From Paramacrobiotus richtersi (lineage: Eukaryota; Tardigrada; Eutardigrada; Parachela; Macrobiotidae), in assembly GCA_034698045.1 (NCBI GenBank), contig JAQGAU010000048.1, forward strand, positions 1 to 49,085: DNA of 49,085 bases, read 5' to 3'. Both the position numbers and the translations under genes were made by a program. Below are positions 1 to 11,449 of the stretch, one piece after another. Position 1 is the first letter of the stretch. Each line of letters begins with the position of its first letter. The notes beneath the pieces were generated by a model that did not search any database, was not told the origin of the DNA, and worked only from the letters and a program-made list of their open reading frames with translations.

Positions 1-359
1 ATGCAGCACTCGACTCGTGCGCCACGGCTCCATCGATGCACAGTGTTAACTGTGTGAGATGGAAAGGGGGCGGAGCGTGCATGCGCGATTGGCTGAAACT
101 GGCCAAGCGCAGCGCCACCTACTACGGCAGTAGCAGAGGCAGCGGCTAAGGCAGCGTCTCTCCGGCACACACATCGGCACGCTACCAGCCCACCGTCGTG
201 ACACTGGCGCAAATTTATAATCTTTCAAGCGCTGAATGCCTTGTTGATTTTCACTGTCGTTTTTGATTATTTCGCTTAATAATCTTCGGACAGTTTACCA
301 CTACTTCTCTTGTCGGATTACTGCAAGATCTGCACCCTCCGTTCCGTGGAAAACAGAAA
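1..359. promoter_or_regulatory. 5' flank of the coiled-coil gene
   Basis: This is the upstream and probable 5' untranslated region of the plus-strand gene that starts at 360. The first 250 bases look more GC-rich than most of the window. No TATA box or other defined promoter motif could be picked out. A minus-strand open frame at 46-228 has low-complexity Arg/Cys composition and is probably chance. Confidence 0.35.
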
Positions 360-1989
360 ATGTCGGCCACTCCCGTTAAAGGGAAGCAAGGATCATCGGC
401 ACAGCTGGGAATCCCTCGCAAGGCTATCCAGTCACCGCTTTTCACACGAAAGCCTACCCCATTGCCAGTCTCAGCGCAAAAGGCTACCCTATTGACAATG
501 TCAGCGCGCAAGGCCCTTCCAGTTACAGGTACTCCTCGCAACATCGTGCCACCATCAGTTTCGAACCCTGCGACATCAGTGAAGAAGACAAGTTTAGCTG
601 CCGTGCGTGTTGGATCCGCACCACTTACAGTCCCAAGCCCCGTGGATAAGTCAGCGAACACCAAACCTTCGCTTGCTGCAGCAGGCTCGTTCCGTCGTCA
701 AGAAAGCTCCAAGAAGGCCGCTAACCATCCCCTCACCACCGCGGCCCGCATGAAGTTCCAAAGCCCAGCCTCCAAGTCAGGCGTGGATAAGAGCGGCGTT
801 ACGGTAAGAAGCCAAAAGTTACTGCTAGCTTTAGGTGACTGCAACGCCACCTGACATGTTACATTGCAAGGAATTTGTTCGAAATTTTAATGATAGTACT
901 ATTAATTAATTTGTTAAGCTGTTGCAGTTGTGCTCAGAGACATGTAGTTCCTAGCTTGTCGAAAATCGTTTAAAAACAATATACTTTTACGACTCGGCAT
1001 GTTGTGTTTTGTAGAAGGAAGGTGGTAAATCATCCGTTAAGCCCCAGCCTTCATCCGGAAGCGAAGCCGCGGATGGTATGCCAGTGAATTTGAACGGCGG
1101 TGCCACGTCAGCTGCAGGCTTTTCAGGGCAGGATTCAGTCACTTTCGTCATGGAGGATGAACCGCAAGACCACCAAGTGACTGTCATCCAGAAGGACGAC
1201 ACTCAACCGGAGATTGCGGATGCCTTGCAGTTGCCGAATGTCATGGCTTCTGATCCTGGACAACCCACTGCTTCTGGTTCTTCATACTCGGCGGATAATG
1301 ATCAACAAATCAAGAATTCAGTCGCTTTCAAGGAGGATGAATCGCGAGACCACCAAGTGACCGTAATTCAGAAGGACGCCACTCAACCAGAGATTGCGGA
1401 TGCCTTGCAGTTGCCGAATGTCATGGCTTCTGATCCTGGACAGTCCATTGCTTCTGGTTCTTCACCCTCGGTGGATAATGATCAGCGAATCACGGATTTA
1501 GAGTTGATGCTGGAGCGAGAGCAGACCAAAGTGCAGTTGATTCGTCACAACTATCACCACACACAATCTGAACTGACGGCCGCGCGCGAGCAGATCGTTA
1601 TTTTAGATAAGAAGGTGAAGGCTCAACAGACTGAGATTGCAGGACTCAAGGGCGAGTTGACTATCGCCCAGAAGGAACTGCAAGCCTTCCATGCGGCTAT
1701 GGCTAAGTGTGACGCGGATGACGAGGAGCTGGACAACTACTATGATCAGTTAAATGAAGCTGACCAAAAGGGGGGCAAGGACTTGGTTGCACAACTGTTA
1801 GCCGAAGCCGATTACCTGCGTGGAATAGCCGAGACGAAAAACAAGGAGATGATGGACATGCAGCGACAGTTGTTCGCTGCGCAAGGAGTGGTATCCCAGC
1901 TGGAGGAAACCAAACAACAGCTCCAGAAAGAACGCCAGATGCGTCTGTTCCAAGAACAGCAGAGTGCATTCCGCACTAGTCATATGTGA
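360..1989 (+). CDS. Coiled-coil protein of unknown function, two exons
   Basis: The gene model joins 360-803 and 1015-1989, giving 472 residues. The intron at 804-1014 (211 bases) starts GTAAGA, ends TAG and is phase 0, so the frame runs unbroken into the second exon. Residues 1-190 are rich in Ser, Pro, Lys and Ala and look disordered. Residues of about 192-311 consist of two near-identical 60-residue units that share HQVTVIQKD and ADALQLPNVMASDPGQ. Residues of about 308-465 are a long Glu/Gln/Lys-rich heptad region predicted to form a coiled coil. No signal peptide or membrane segment is visible. An ATTAAA near 2207 could be the polyadenylation signal. I do not recognise the family. A scaffold or cytoskeletal role is only a guess from the coiled coil. 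Confidence 0.8.
1153..1500 (+). repeat. Tandem duplication of a 180-base coding unit
   Basis: Two direct copies start GAGGATGAA at 1153 and at 1333, with a period of exactly 180 bases (60 codons). The centre of the unit, which encodes ADALQLPNVMASDPGQ, is almost unchanged at the DNA level, so the duplication is probably recent. It lies between the disordered N-terminus and the coiled coil of the gene at 360-1989. Confidence 0.9.
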
Positions 1990-3057
1990 GGATGTCCGCT
2001 AAGCCGTAATGTGAAATGATTTTAACATCATCTTGGTTTGTCATATGTTTGTTCTCGTGGGCCATTAGCATGAATTTTTAACGGATGTTTAACTGCGTTC
2101 GTCTGACTCTTGTAAGCTCTAACCGAGGAACTTGGGAGTTGTCTCGTAAAACATAAATTTACTATAATTGCACAATCTCCAGTTGTCGTTAACTGCTTGC
2201 GGAGATTAAAGTTTGTGGATTAATTGCAAATAATTCAGAAATTCACAGCCAGAATATACGACGGGCAGCTCGGTTGACAGTTGTCGTACTGGAAGCAATT
2301 CGGTACTAGTAGCTGTCACGATCACAACCACAGGTAGACAAAATGTCAAGTTTTCAAACACGAGTCTGTTAATTACACCGTGGTCATCACCGCTTTATTG
2401 GTCACAAAACTTAACGTGAAAAGAGGACCCGACATCCCACTTTCAGCTATTCTTCGATATAAGCCAAAGATTTGTTCGCTTCTGATTTGACACAAAATTT
2501 AATTATGCCTGAAATGATTTCTTTAGCATCTTCATTACGCACACGCGGTCGCTCTGTCCGGAACATCCGCTTACGTTATGTGCGGAAGCTAAATGATGGA
2601 CCACAGTACATAATCCAACAGCGACACACGTCTGCACAACGTTAGCAGAGGCATTCAAGATTTACTGTATATGAGAACAATTCTTGTACAACATATTTCC
2701 CGGAAAAAAACTGAATCTGACCGACCCAAAAGGAGTGGCCTTCAGCAGAAAAAAATCTCTACCGGCAAGACCAGATCGGGTTGGGAAACGGATCGTGGGG
2801 AACGGTATTGCCGAGGTGAATGACTCTTTCTTGGGATAGGTAGGCGGGTCGATCTCAACTCTCCCGGCATGCCTGAAATTAGAACCTAATAAATCATGTG
2901 CTATGGCTATAGGGTTTATTAACAATAAGGAAGCGGACATGAAGTGCACAGGAAATGCATTCTGTGATATGTACATCTATCGAAAGGCGGCATACCGACT
3001 GTTTGTTAGTATTGCACGTCAGCCAGATAGAAACCAACTACAGTAGAGGGAAGACAT
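1990..3057. other. Intergenic stretch, no gene recognised
   Basis: It contains the presumed 3' untranslated region of the coiled-coil gene and then unremarkable non-coding DNA up to the Harbinger terminus. A minus-strand open frame at 2662-2976 (104 codons) has no recognisable domain and lacks a convincing gene context. Confidence 0.4.
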
Positions 3058-3059
3058 TA

Positions 3060-3091
3060 GCGATCTTTCGAAATTCTGCGCAGTGTCAAAA
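3060..3091 (+). repeat. Left terminal inverted repeat of Harbinger element
   Basis: It begins GCGATCTTTCGAAA and ends GCAGTGTCAAAA. It pairs with the complement of 6132-6162, differing at one base near the tip and in a short 5-6 base block in the middle. Confidence 0.75.
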
Positions 3092-3272
3092 TTTAGCAGT
3101 GCGTCCAAGTGCTGGGACTGCTAATGTCACTGCTACTGCACTGCTACGTCAAATCACCTTTCGAAACGCTCGTGACACTGCTAGACGAGAACTGGCATTC
3201 TTATTTGGCGTCAATTTTCTAACTAAACTTAAAATCTGCGAAATCACTGCGGTATTTGGATAATCGTACATA

Positions 3273-4466
3273 ATGAATGTTTCGTTTCGAGATTTGATAA
3301 TCCTGCGAATTCGCCGGCGTATTTCACTCAGGAAAACCCTTCTGCTGCACATGGCCGAGAAACAGCGCCGAAGACTGTTGATTCTCCAAGAGAAGGAAGA
3401 TGATTGGGAAATTACTGAAACATTTTCTGTGGAGCGCTTCACAAATCGCGAATTCTATTGTTTCTTTCGATTTCGAAAGATAAATTTTCCGCGACTTTTG
3501 GAAGCGTTAAAAATAGCTCCCGTGATGAAAACCAAAGCAGGGGATGTTGTCAGTGGCGAGGAGGGTTTATGCATATTTCTGCGGAGGATGGCGTACCCGA
3601 ACCGATGGATTGAATTACGACGACTATTTGGACGTTCTGAAGCCAACCTGTCACGCATTTTCTATGCTGTCTTGAACCACATCGATAGGAATTTTAAGTG
3701 GCTGCTAAATTCTTTGGATCAAGGTTGGTTGACGGAGAGAAATTTCGACGAATTCGTCAGTGTGATATCTAGGAAAGGAGGAACCGCACCTGGATGTTTT
3801 GGGTTTATCGATGGTACAGCCCGTCCAATTTGTCGTCCAAAATACCACCAACGCGCATGTTTCAGCGGTCACAAAAGATTTCACTGCGTGAAATGGCAGT
3901 CTATTGTTTTACCAAACGGTAATTTATTTAAATCATATGTTTTTTAATTTTCGGTTGAATTATTTATTTTTAAACCGGTTAAACATCTTTGTTTGTGTGT
4001 GTTTTATACAGGGTTAATTGGAAATTTGTTTGGCGGAGTGAGAGGAAACATGCACGACGCACGATTACTTCGCGAAAGTAACGTCCTCGCCCAGCTTCGC
4101 CAGAAATTTACCGAATTCGAGAGCGATGATTACTGCATGTACGGCGATAGCGGCTACGGAAAAACCCAGAATCTGATTACGCCACATTCACGGGCGCGAT
4201 GCTTAGCGGATCCATTGAAAGATGACGAAAACTACGCGAATTCGCAAGTTCGCCAGGCTGTTGAATGGAATTTCAAGGACGTGGTAGTTTGGTGGGCTTA
4301 TGTAGACTTTAAAAAGCGAATGCGTTTATATCAGATTCCTGTTAATAAAATCTTTCGCGTGGCCGTTCTGCTGTCGAACTGCAAAATCTGTTTAAAAGCG
4401 AATCAAACTAGCCTTTATTTTAACTGTATTCCACCAAAACTGGAAGATTACTTGGCGACAGAATAA
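3273..4466 (+). CDS. Harbinger transposase (DDE nuclease), two exons
   Basis: The model joins 3273-3918 and 4012-4466, giving 366 residues. The 93-base intron (GTAATT...CAG, phase 1) falls inside the catalytic domain, and splicing restores the LPNGLIGNLFGG block typical of the HARBI1/DDE_Tnp_4 family. The apparent catalytic triad is complete: D180 in FIDGTARP, D261 in YGDSGY and E300 in VRQAVEWNF. HD at 230-231 (NMHDARLLRES) is also conserved. The N-terminal third is basic and helical, as expected for the DNA-binding part of this family. The protein would cut and rejoin the element's ends in the nucleus. The stop codon overlaps an AATAAA. The next gene ends tail to tail 30 bases away. Other start codons, such as M27, are possible. 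Confidence 0.9.
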
Positions 4467-4467
4467 A
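4462..4467 (+). terminator. Possible polyadenylation signal AATAAA
   Basis: AATAAA overlaps the TAA stop of the Harbinger transposase. Only 29 bases separate the two convergent stop codons, so the transcripts must overlap or be processed within this short gap. Confidence 0.4.
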
Positions 4468-4495
4468 CAAATATGTCGCGAATTCGTAACAAAAA

Positions 4496-5669
4496 TCAAC
4501 GTTTACTAATCAGAGTAATAAGTGCCTCCCATTTCTTGTCTTCAGAAGCTATACGCAGTTTCTCTGTTTCTTGTCGTTTCTCCTCCAGTTCTTTTTGGTG
4601 CGCTAGTTCGAGTTCTTTCATCTCTTTCTCTGACTTCAGCTCCATTTCCCGCACATCTTTCTGGTGCTTTAATTCCAAAGTCCGAATTCTACACTGTTCT
4701 GCATCATTCGTTTTCAAATACGTAATCAGATTCTCGTCCTCGGCAACACTATCTTTGGACAGCTTTCGTTTTCGTCGCTCAGGGACGCGTTGCTGTTTTT
4801 TTCCATCCTTTGCAAGATCTGCACCCATTGAATCATCATCATCCGCAATACCTGTCGAATATACGTCGTGAAAAACAGATATGTACATAAATAAATTAAC
4901 GCAAATAATAAATCAAGCAAACCAGAATTTCGCGAAAATACGCCGATTAAAAACAAATAAATACTGGACAGTTATGGCAGTTGACAGAAAAATCTGATTT
5001 AAAATTGAAATTTTAAGCATATTTTTCATTCTTTGCTATGCAACGAGTATAACAAAAGATTACCTTGTTCTCGATTTAATTCACCGGGATCCATCGCCCC
5101 TAAGTTAACCAGATCTTCGTCCGTAAGTTCGCTTTCGACTGCTGGAGAAGGCGGAGAAAACGTTGATTCACCAGCGTCCATAATTTCGTCGTTTGCAGCA
5201 GCAAGCTCAGTTTCTTTGGCAGCTTTGGCTGCATTCTTCGTCGCCTTCAGCTTGTCCTTATCCTCCTTGGATTTAGGGCGGTCGTTGTAAGCAGCATTAA
5301 TCTTTGCCAGAAGCTCGTGAATGAGCTTATACTGCTCTTCGGTGCCACTTCTTGATCGATTTCGCACGTCATCTGCTTTAAACCCTTCTAACAGGCGCGT
5401 TGTGCGGAGTTCGCAGGCTCGAGCATCGAGAAGCTTATCCCCAAACATCTGTAAAACATTAAATTTTATTTAGCCGTTAATTCGGATTAGCAGATAGCAC
5501 CTGTAGCAAGTTTCACGGTTTTGAGACGAACCTGATCGGGCACTTTGTTCAAGGCATCAGCGATCTCCGTCCACGCTTTGCGTGCATTCTTTTGGAAGAA
5601 TGGATTTACGGAATTCACTTCTTCCAGCAGCAACAAATCTTGGTTGGCGTAAAAGATTTTCCGCGACAT
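4496..5669 (-). CDS. Myb/SANT-like partner protein of the Harbinger element, three exons
   Basis: The model joins the complement of 5532-5669, 5064-5448 and 4496-4851, giving 292 residues. The introns are 5449-5531 (83 bases, phase 0, donor GTTCGT) and 4852-5063 (212 bases, phase 1, donor GTAATC). The frame closes exactly. Residues of about 5-75 resemble the trihelix Myb/SANT-like domain of Harbinger second proteins: Trp and hydrophobic positions in KAWTEIADALN, then DARACELRTTRLLEGFKADD. The middle is acidic (IADDDDSMG), followed by a basic patch, ERRKRKLSK. The last 65 residues are a highly charged coiled coil. In studied Harbinger systems the Myb-like protein helps bring the transposase to the nucleus and to the element's ends; the same role is inferred here. 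The donor of the first intron is the least certain junction. Confidence 0.82.
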
Positions 5670-6120
5670 CTCGATGATTCAAACGAAAATCGCAGAAAAC
5701 GAATTCGGGGATCAAAACAACTTGAAAATTATTAGTTCTCGTGAGACGAGTTGTCAAAATAATTCTCGAAATTCTGAAATTATGCACAACGCGGTGACGT
5801 AGGAATCAGCGGAAACGATTTACGTGGTCTGATTGGCTCTAGCGTGACTGCAGGGGTGGAGTTTACAATAAAAATCGTTAATTTACCCACATCGTTTTGA
5901 ATTTCATTTTTTCATTATTCTGTGAGCGTATTTTTGGAAGTTGTCTACTGAAATACAGAGGAATGTTTTATCTTTTTTTTCATACTGGACACGAGTACTT
6001 CCGCGCTTCAGGAAGCGTAATGTTGGCTTCCGAAAAGTAAACACTGGAGATGCTATGTCAGTGTCAAACAGTCAGGCTACATTGCAGTAGCGCTGACAGT
6101 AGGAGGCGTGGCGGACCCAG

Positions 6121-6162
6121 CAGTGTCTTTTTTTTGACACTGCACAACTTTCGAAACATCGC
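6121..6162 (-). repeat. Right terminal inverted repeat of Harbinger element
   Basis: The complement of 6132-6162 matches the left end at 3060-3091. Just inside it, CAGTGTC and GACACTG flank a run of eight T residues (6121-6142) and could form a small hairpin. Confidence 0.72.
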
Positions 6163-6164
6163 TA

Positions 6165-9056
6165 TTGAGAGCAATACTACACTATCCATTGCCCAGGTTT
6201 TAAGTACAAGTTGTACAACGTTGTGGTCACTAATAACCGCAATCTGGAAAATACCACAATACGCTGCACATTCCATCCACAAGTTTACAACATCCATACA
6301 TACTGTACTGGAACACAGGAAACCAACTGCCGCTGGAACTGTAGACGATCAATGAGAAGTAATCCTTGTGATTTCTCTCGACTTTACCGTACTCCGAAAG
6401 CACGGTAGTGGAATGCTGCTGCCCATCGTAACTACCATTATAATAGGATCCAGCAAAGTGTGGAGAAGATGCAGTACAAAGGTCATATGATAAATAACTT
6501 GCGGCAGGCGGCCGCTTGGAATATCCACACGTTCGTCTCGTTGAACTGACACTGGGACCCCTCGTGATAATACAACGCCTCAAGCAACTCTACCACTGGA
6601 GGCGTGACGCATCACAGCACGCACATACAGATACATACAAACGAGTAGTGACTGTGATATTACTGGAATAAAGTTTGAATGACGGTTCCAGTACGAGACA
6701 GGGAAAAACATGGACCAGATCCGGTTCAATGTGATCAGGACGTGGGGATTAATGGGAATCGTTCCTACAGTCCATGCAGTGTTTGGAATATGCAGACTGT
6801 GCTGTTGTTTCGCAGACTAGAAGTCAAATAGCAGAGGGGTGTGGAAATGGTGAGAAGGTTAGACAGCGCGTTGAAGAAATAACTGGAAGAATAACTGAAT
6901 AACAGGCTATGAAAGAACTGGAAGACGGGGTGCGGAGCGCTTTTTTAGAAGAAAACAGATGGTAACAGCTGTGTTGAGAATATGGGATAGGAAATAACAC
7001 GGGATGGAGACATGGGTAGTCCAGTCGCTGGATACTCCCGTCGTTTCGGATTCGTTACTCGAACGATTGGCCGCTGCCAAGGTTAAATTCAAAACGACCA
7101 TTGTGCAGCGTTCCTGAAAACTGTCCGGAAAGTTCACACTATAACTGCCCCTCGCTACAACTATGAACTAACAAAGCAAATCCTTCTGTATGAATCAAGA
7201 CTTTTATAGAACACAGTGAGCCTTGTCAGAAAATTCAGAGCCGGAATCAGTACTTAACACTGTAATCTAGTGGCAGTGTGTTGTTCTCGAGCAAACAAAA
7301 ACACATGCCGTGTCGATTGAATGCATTTCCTGCATGTGAGTCTCGGGTTTCGTTACTTCCAACTGCAGCCGTTATCGGCATATACCGCAATAAACCTCGA
7401 GCACTGCATCGAATGGACCTTATTAGGAACAAGTGCACCTCTACAGTAAACAACCAGGAGGTCCTGGTACGTGTATGGACTGTCAATTATTACTCGCTGA
7501 TTATGCAGCGAGTTAATATTACAACATGTGATCTTGCACACTCAAACTGGGTTGCCGATCAGGCTCGCCAGGACGATACAACAGGTGGTGGATTTACAGA
7601 TTACGATTCAGAAAGGTGACTCTACACTTTACACGATCAAGCACAAGCACACAACGACAATCAGGATTTTTATTAGGGAAATTAGGGAACGAACGAACGT
7701 ACGATACGTGATAAGCAAGCTAGCCCGGTTGGCGCACAGGCCAGATCAACACTGATTTGATTAAAAGATTCTGCTACGCATTACGACTTCGGAATGCTAA
7801 TGGGGAGATCCCCATGCACTCGATCAGTGTGATCACTGCACACCTGTACGTACAACATCCTACACGCTATAATACGGAAACTGGCAATACATCCATAGAC
7901 GTGTCACGTGCCGAGATATCCTGGCTATTTATTGCACACGTTTTCTAAATTTATTTTGATGTACTACATATATATCCAACATAATACATGCCTATAATTC
8001 CATAGACAGATAGTCCATACGTACTGCCAGAGAACTGCATCAGCTCTTTTTGCTTTGTACAACTGAGTACTGTTGTGCAGGAAACAAACACATACAGATG
8101 CGAATTTATTAACAGAATTCACCACAGCCAGCTGTTCCGCGACACACTCTGCGGCAATGTTCCGTCAGATCTCATATGCTCTGCAGTACGATAATAAATC
8201 CGATCAAAATAAAGTTTTCCACATTCCCCAGTAAATAACCTCTAGACTTCGTATAGTGCTCAAATTCGGTCCATGGCCAAGGGAACTGTTGCCACATCGA
8301 ATCCCGGAGTGCACATGCATTCGATTAGGGCAACTGCTCCACACACATCAACGGCTTAACATCCCAGTCCAGCGAAAGGCACATCACCTGGTACAACACT
8401 GACGGCTCCGCCTCAAGTAAACCCAGTGGAAAACCGCTGAAGTCAGACGCTCCAACGTGGACCACAGCCAGTAACGCTTCTTTTTCCGTAGTTCGCCTCA
8501 TCCAGGGTCTTTCTCAGTGAATATCACACCGGTCTTTGCGGAAATCTCGCAAAGGATCTCGCGAGACACCGTTACGCCGAATTCGCCACTTTTCATCGTC
8601 ACGTTATCCCGACCTTTGAAGAATCGGCAGACACGTCCGGCAGCGTTACAGGAATTCCTTTCCGCAGTTGGCCAAACTGTTCCCGTTTAAGCAGCCGAAA
8701 CGGTACCCGCATTTTGACATAATAATACCGTGTCCTGCCGAAAAAATGCCTAGTTCTTGACAACACTCCGAGTAGGTCTGGCCATGGATGGTATGCACTC
8801 GGTCGTTGAGATAATAGAGATTGACACCGTGCTCGGGATGGATAGCGATGGTCGGTCCCTTGGCCAGTCGGGCAGATGAAAGGGTTGATTCGTGGCGACT
8901 TTCTTTTCGACTACAAACATTAACGCATTCAACCAACGATTTTCCAACACAATAGAAATCTGACTGTAAAACTCAAAATGCATAATACAAAAACTGAGAA
9001 AACGACTGCTCTGTACTCTGTAGTAACTTCAACCAAACGTCACCAAAAGAGAGGTA
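6165..9056. other. Long stretch without a firm gene
   Basis: No complete gene could be assembled. Short minus-strand frames look coding-like. One at 8646-8936 encodes 96 residues with several Cys. Another of 59 codons starts ATG near 8508, includes DFSGFPLGLLEAEPS and ends near 8330. They do not join in an obvious splice model and match no family I recognise, so they may be exons or remnants of an unknown gene. The rest (6165-8300) shows nothing beyond short chance frames. Confidence 0.3.
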
Positions 9057-9560
9057 TCAAATCACGATTGTTCCTCTATCTGAAAACTTAGTGTGCGAAA
9101 GGAGCAAAAAAAGTAACTGCCAGCATTAAACAGGTTACCAAAATGCCGTTGTTTCTGCCAGCTTATCGTACCCAGATTACTTACAGTATGCCTGAAGATG
9201 AACGCGACTCTCCATCCACTCGGAAAACGGCTGAATATCCGCTCGGTCCATGCCAATGCGGACCACTGCGGACCACTGCGGACCAACTGTACCCGACCGT
9301 AATCGTTCATGTGTTGGCTCTTCATTTCTTCGATTCCTTAATTCCTCTGCTGAAGCCGCACAACTTTCTCCAGTATTCTTGTCCGACATCAGCTGCAGCT
9401 GACAGTCCTTCAGCATTTCTAGCAAAGGAATCGCAGCAACTTCAAATCGTTGCGTGAAACTGGGATCCTCTTCAGATCGGACAGATCCTAATGAAGAATT
9501 TGAGCTCTCACTATCTCGCTTGCGCTTGCAGTGACTGCTGCTTCCACCGTTCTCATCCAT
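9057..9560 (-). CDS. Small putative nuclear protein, two exons, function unknown
   Basis: The candidate model joins the complement of 9185-9560 and 9057-9079, giving 132 residues. The first exon ends at a perfect donor, GTAAGT, phase 1. The second begins after TTTTCAG and adds seven codons including the stop. The start chosen is MDENGG; an upstream in-frame ATG at 9635 is possible. The protein begins with a Ser-rich segment containing the basic run KRKR, which could be a nuclear localisation signal. A leucine-rich helix follows (VAAIPLLEMLKDCQLQLM). No known domain is recognised. The last exon is tiny, so the 3' end of the model is uncertain. Confidence 0.4.
9250..9285. repeat. Short tandem repeat, 10-base unit
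   Basis: The unit GCGGACCACT is repeated about three times within the putative small gene on the opposite strand, where it encodes part of its WSAVV region. Confidence 0.7.
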
Positions 9561-9958
9561 ATCTATTCTAGAGAAATAAAGGAGAGCCAAAAAATCAGAA
9601 ATCAAAAATTTGTTAGAATTGCGCAGTGCGCACATGTTGACATATTATTTGAGTGAGAGATAGATCAGGTTCCAGTGCGACGTGAAATCCAGTGGTGCTG
9701 CCGTACTTGTAATGTTTTGCAGTGAGTCCAGTGGAAGTGGTATAACAACTGGAAGTGGTATCGCACTGACTTCAATGGCTAACATGCGAATGTCTCTAGA
9801 GAGCGAGAGAGAGATCGGGGCATTCCTCCGTGCTGTTTGTGTTGCCTTTTCGTCACATTGAAATTAATTGACACTTTTGGCTACATCTATTATTAGTTTT
9901 GTATCACTTTTCCGTGTCTTCATTCGTATTTAATTAGATCAATTTTTTGTGAAGTTTC

Positions 9959-10870
9959 ATGGCTAAAGGAACCGTACGCACGAGCAAGGCCCTGAACGTT
10001 ACGTTTAAAATCCCCCTGGAGGAGCTGGTCGAAAGCTACGATGAACGTCAGCGCATACGGTATTATACCAGCGATCTTGTCATGGACAAGCACCCAGACT
10101 ACCCCAGTTTGTCCCCATCAGTATGGACTGTTAAACTCTCACTCGCGGCGAATGGCGACATATCGGAGACAGTGGAACCGTAAGCAGGGCCAGGGAGCCT
10201 GACGAGCCGCAGTGTCGTCTTGGTGTACTGCAGCATCCGCGTGGGACGTTAGGGGCCTGAACAAGCAGTTGGCACATTGGACCACAGGGATTCGCGGTGG
10301 GTGAGGGTGAGCCCGTGGACTTACTGACTGGAGCTCGTCCGTAATGCTCAGCGTAACGTGCGCGCGGGCCATGCGCTCCTGATCCGCTCGGGGATCTACT
10401 TGGTGATGACGTTGATGTTAGTACACGAGCGCCCAGCACGCCGACTGTACGCTGCTCTGCAGGGGCCGCGAGTTTCCGGTCCACCGTGCCATTCTGGCCG
10501 CGCAGTCGTCCGTCTTTGCGACCCTGTTCCAGCACGACACGACGGAGAATAGCCCGCACATGTACACCATCGAGAATCTGTGCCCGGATATGTTGGATGT
10601 GCTGCTGCAGTGCATGTACACGACACGCATGACTGAGGGAGATGGGCGATTGGTTTTGGTGTGGAAGGCAGCGGACACGTACATACCGTATCGAGGGTCT
10701 GCTGGCGGCCTGCTTAGAAAGTCACATGCTGCAGTCTCTCACCGACGAGTATGCGAGTGCGTATTTGTTGTTTGCTATCTAACACGGACTGGCCAAGCGG
10801 AAAGTGGAGGCCGCAAAGATCATTCGTCGCGCGTGAGCCGGTTGTGGCTGTTTCGGTACTCTGGACAAGT
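9959..10870 (+). pseudogene. MATH-BTB-BACK protein pseudogene
   Basis: An open frame at 9959-10183 (75 codons) gives a MATH-like N-terminal part that includes SVWTVKLSLA and then meets a stop. After several frame changes, 10468-10680 reads as a clear BTB/POZ domain: REFPVHRAILAAQSSVFATLFQHD, then NLCPDMLDVLLQCMYT. Downstream, in another frame, GLLAACLESHMLQSLTDEYA and then GLAKRKVEAAKIIRRA match the end of the BTB and the BACK region, with a stop between them. Intact members of the family are substrate adaptors for cullin-3 ubiquitin ligases. At least three frame disruptions and several stops make this copy non-functional. Introns cannot be wholly excluded but do not account for all the breaks. 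Confidence 0.75.
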
Positions 10871-11449
10871 CGTTTCTGCTGTACATGCAGCTTTCGTTTC
10901 AGTGAGAAGTGAGTTTTTTGTGATGGTGGTTCTGTTTTTTACAATGTAGATACTGCTTTTTTATCTGTTACTCCTGATGTGCATCCTTCGAATGCTAGAG
11001 TTTAATGATCGCATACGAAGTACTAGAACTAAATAAAAAAAGTGTGTGCATTGTTCATTCTGCAACAAAATTCTTTATTGTGGTGTGGTGGTTGGAAGTA
11101 CGAAGCATACCGACGTTGTATCGTCTCTTTAATACCAGAATCGTCGTAGCATGCAACTGAGAACAGGAAACATTCGTATCTAAGCAGCATCGTATTAAAT
11201 GCCTTCGGCTGGCGCCTCAGGGTTTCTTGTCATCGCTAATCATAGTTTGTACTTGTATAGTGAAGTATATTATAATATTATTGGAAGATATTTATCGACC
11301 GCAGCGGAGCGAAGGTTCTTCATGCTCAACTCAATTGAATTTCGATGTCCGTCCGGCATCTGTCGGTCGGACGATCATTATTATTTTTTATCATTTATTT
11401 ATCGAACAATTATCATAAACTGTGGTTAGTATTTTTGTATTGTCATTGC
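10871..11449. other. Non-coding stretch before the minisatellite
   Basis: It contains AATAAA at about 11033 and one copy of a dispersed CCTTCGGC repeat (11202-11229). No coding potential was recognised. Confidence 0.4.
11202..11229 (+). repeat. Dispersed CCTTCGGC...GGGTTTCTTG repeat, copy 1
   Basis: This copy shares CCTTCGGCTG, then GCGCCTCAGGGTTTCTTG, with the copy at 23804-23829. It differs by a single inserted base in the centre. Confidence 0.8.

Larger units (their letters stand above)
3060..6162. mobile_element. PIF/Harbinger DNA transposon with both genes intact
   Basis: This element of about 3.1 kb carries the two genes expected of a PIF/Harbinger transposon: a DDE transposase (plus strand, 3273-4466) and a Myb/SANT-like protein (minus strand, 4496-5669). 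The terminal inverted repeats start GCGAT(C/G)TTTCGAAA and both reach GCAGTGTCAAAA. About 25 of 31 positions match between 3060-3091 and 6132-6162. Harbinger elements normally make a 3-base TWA target duplication. Here TTA lies on the left and TAT on the right, sharing only TA beside both ends, so the exact duplication is not confirmed. Both coding regions are open after splicing, so the copy may be autonomous or only recently silenced. Confidence 0.82.

Noticed and set aside
2810..2870. tRNA-like segment with TGCCG and CGGCA ends and GGGTCGATC
   Set aside because: It is too short (about 60 bases), and the anticodon arm and T arm do not fold.
4473..5290. Plus-strand frames (132, 67 and 85 codons) opposite the Myb-like gene
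   Set aside because: Ser/Phe-rich shadows of the charged coiled coil on the minus strand.
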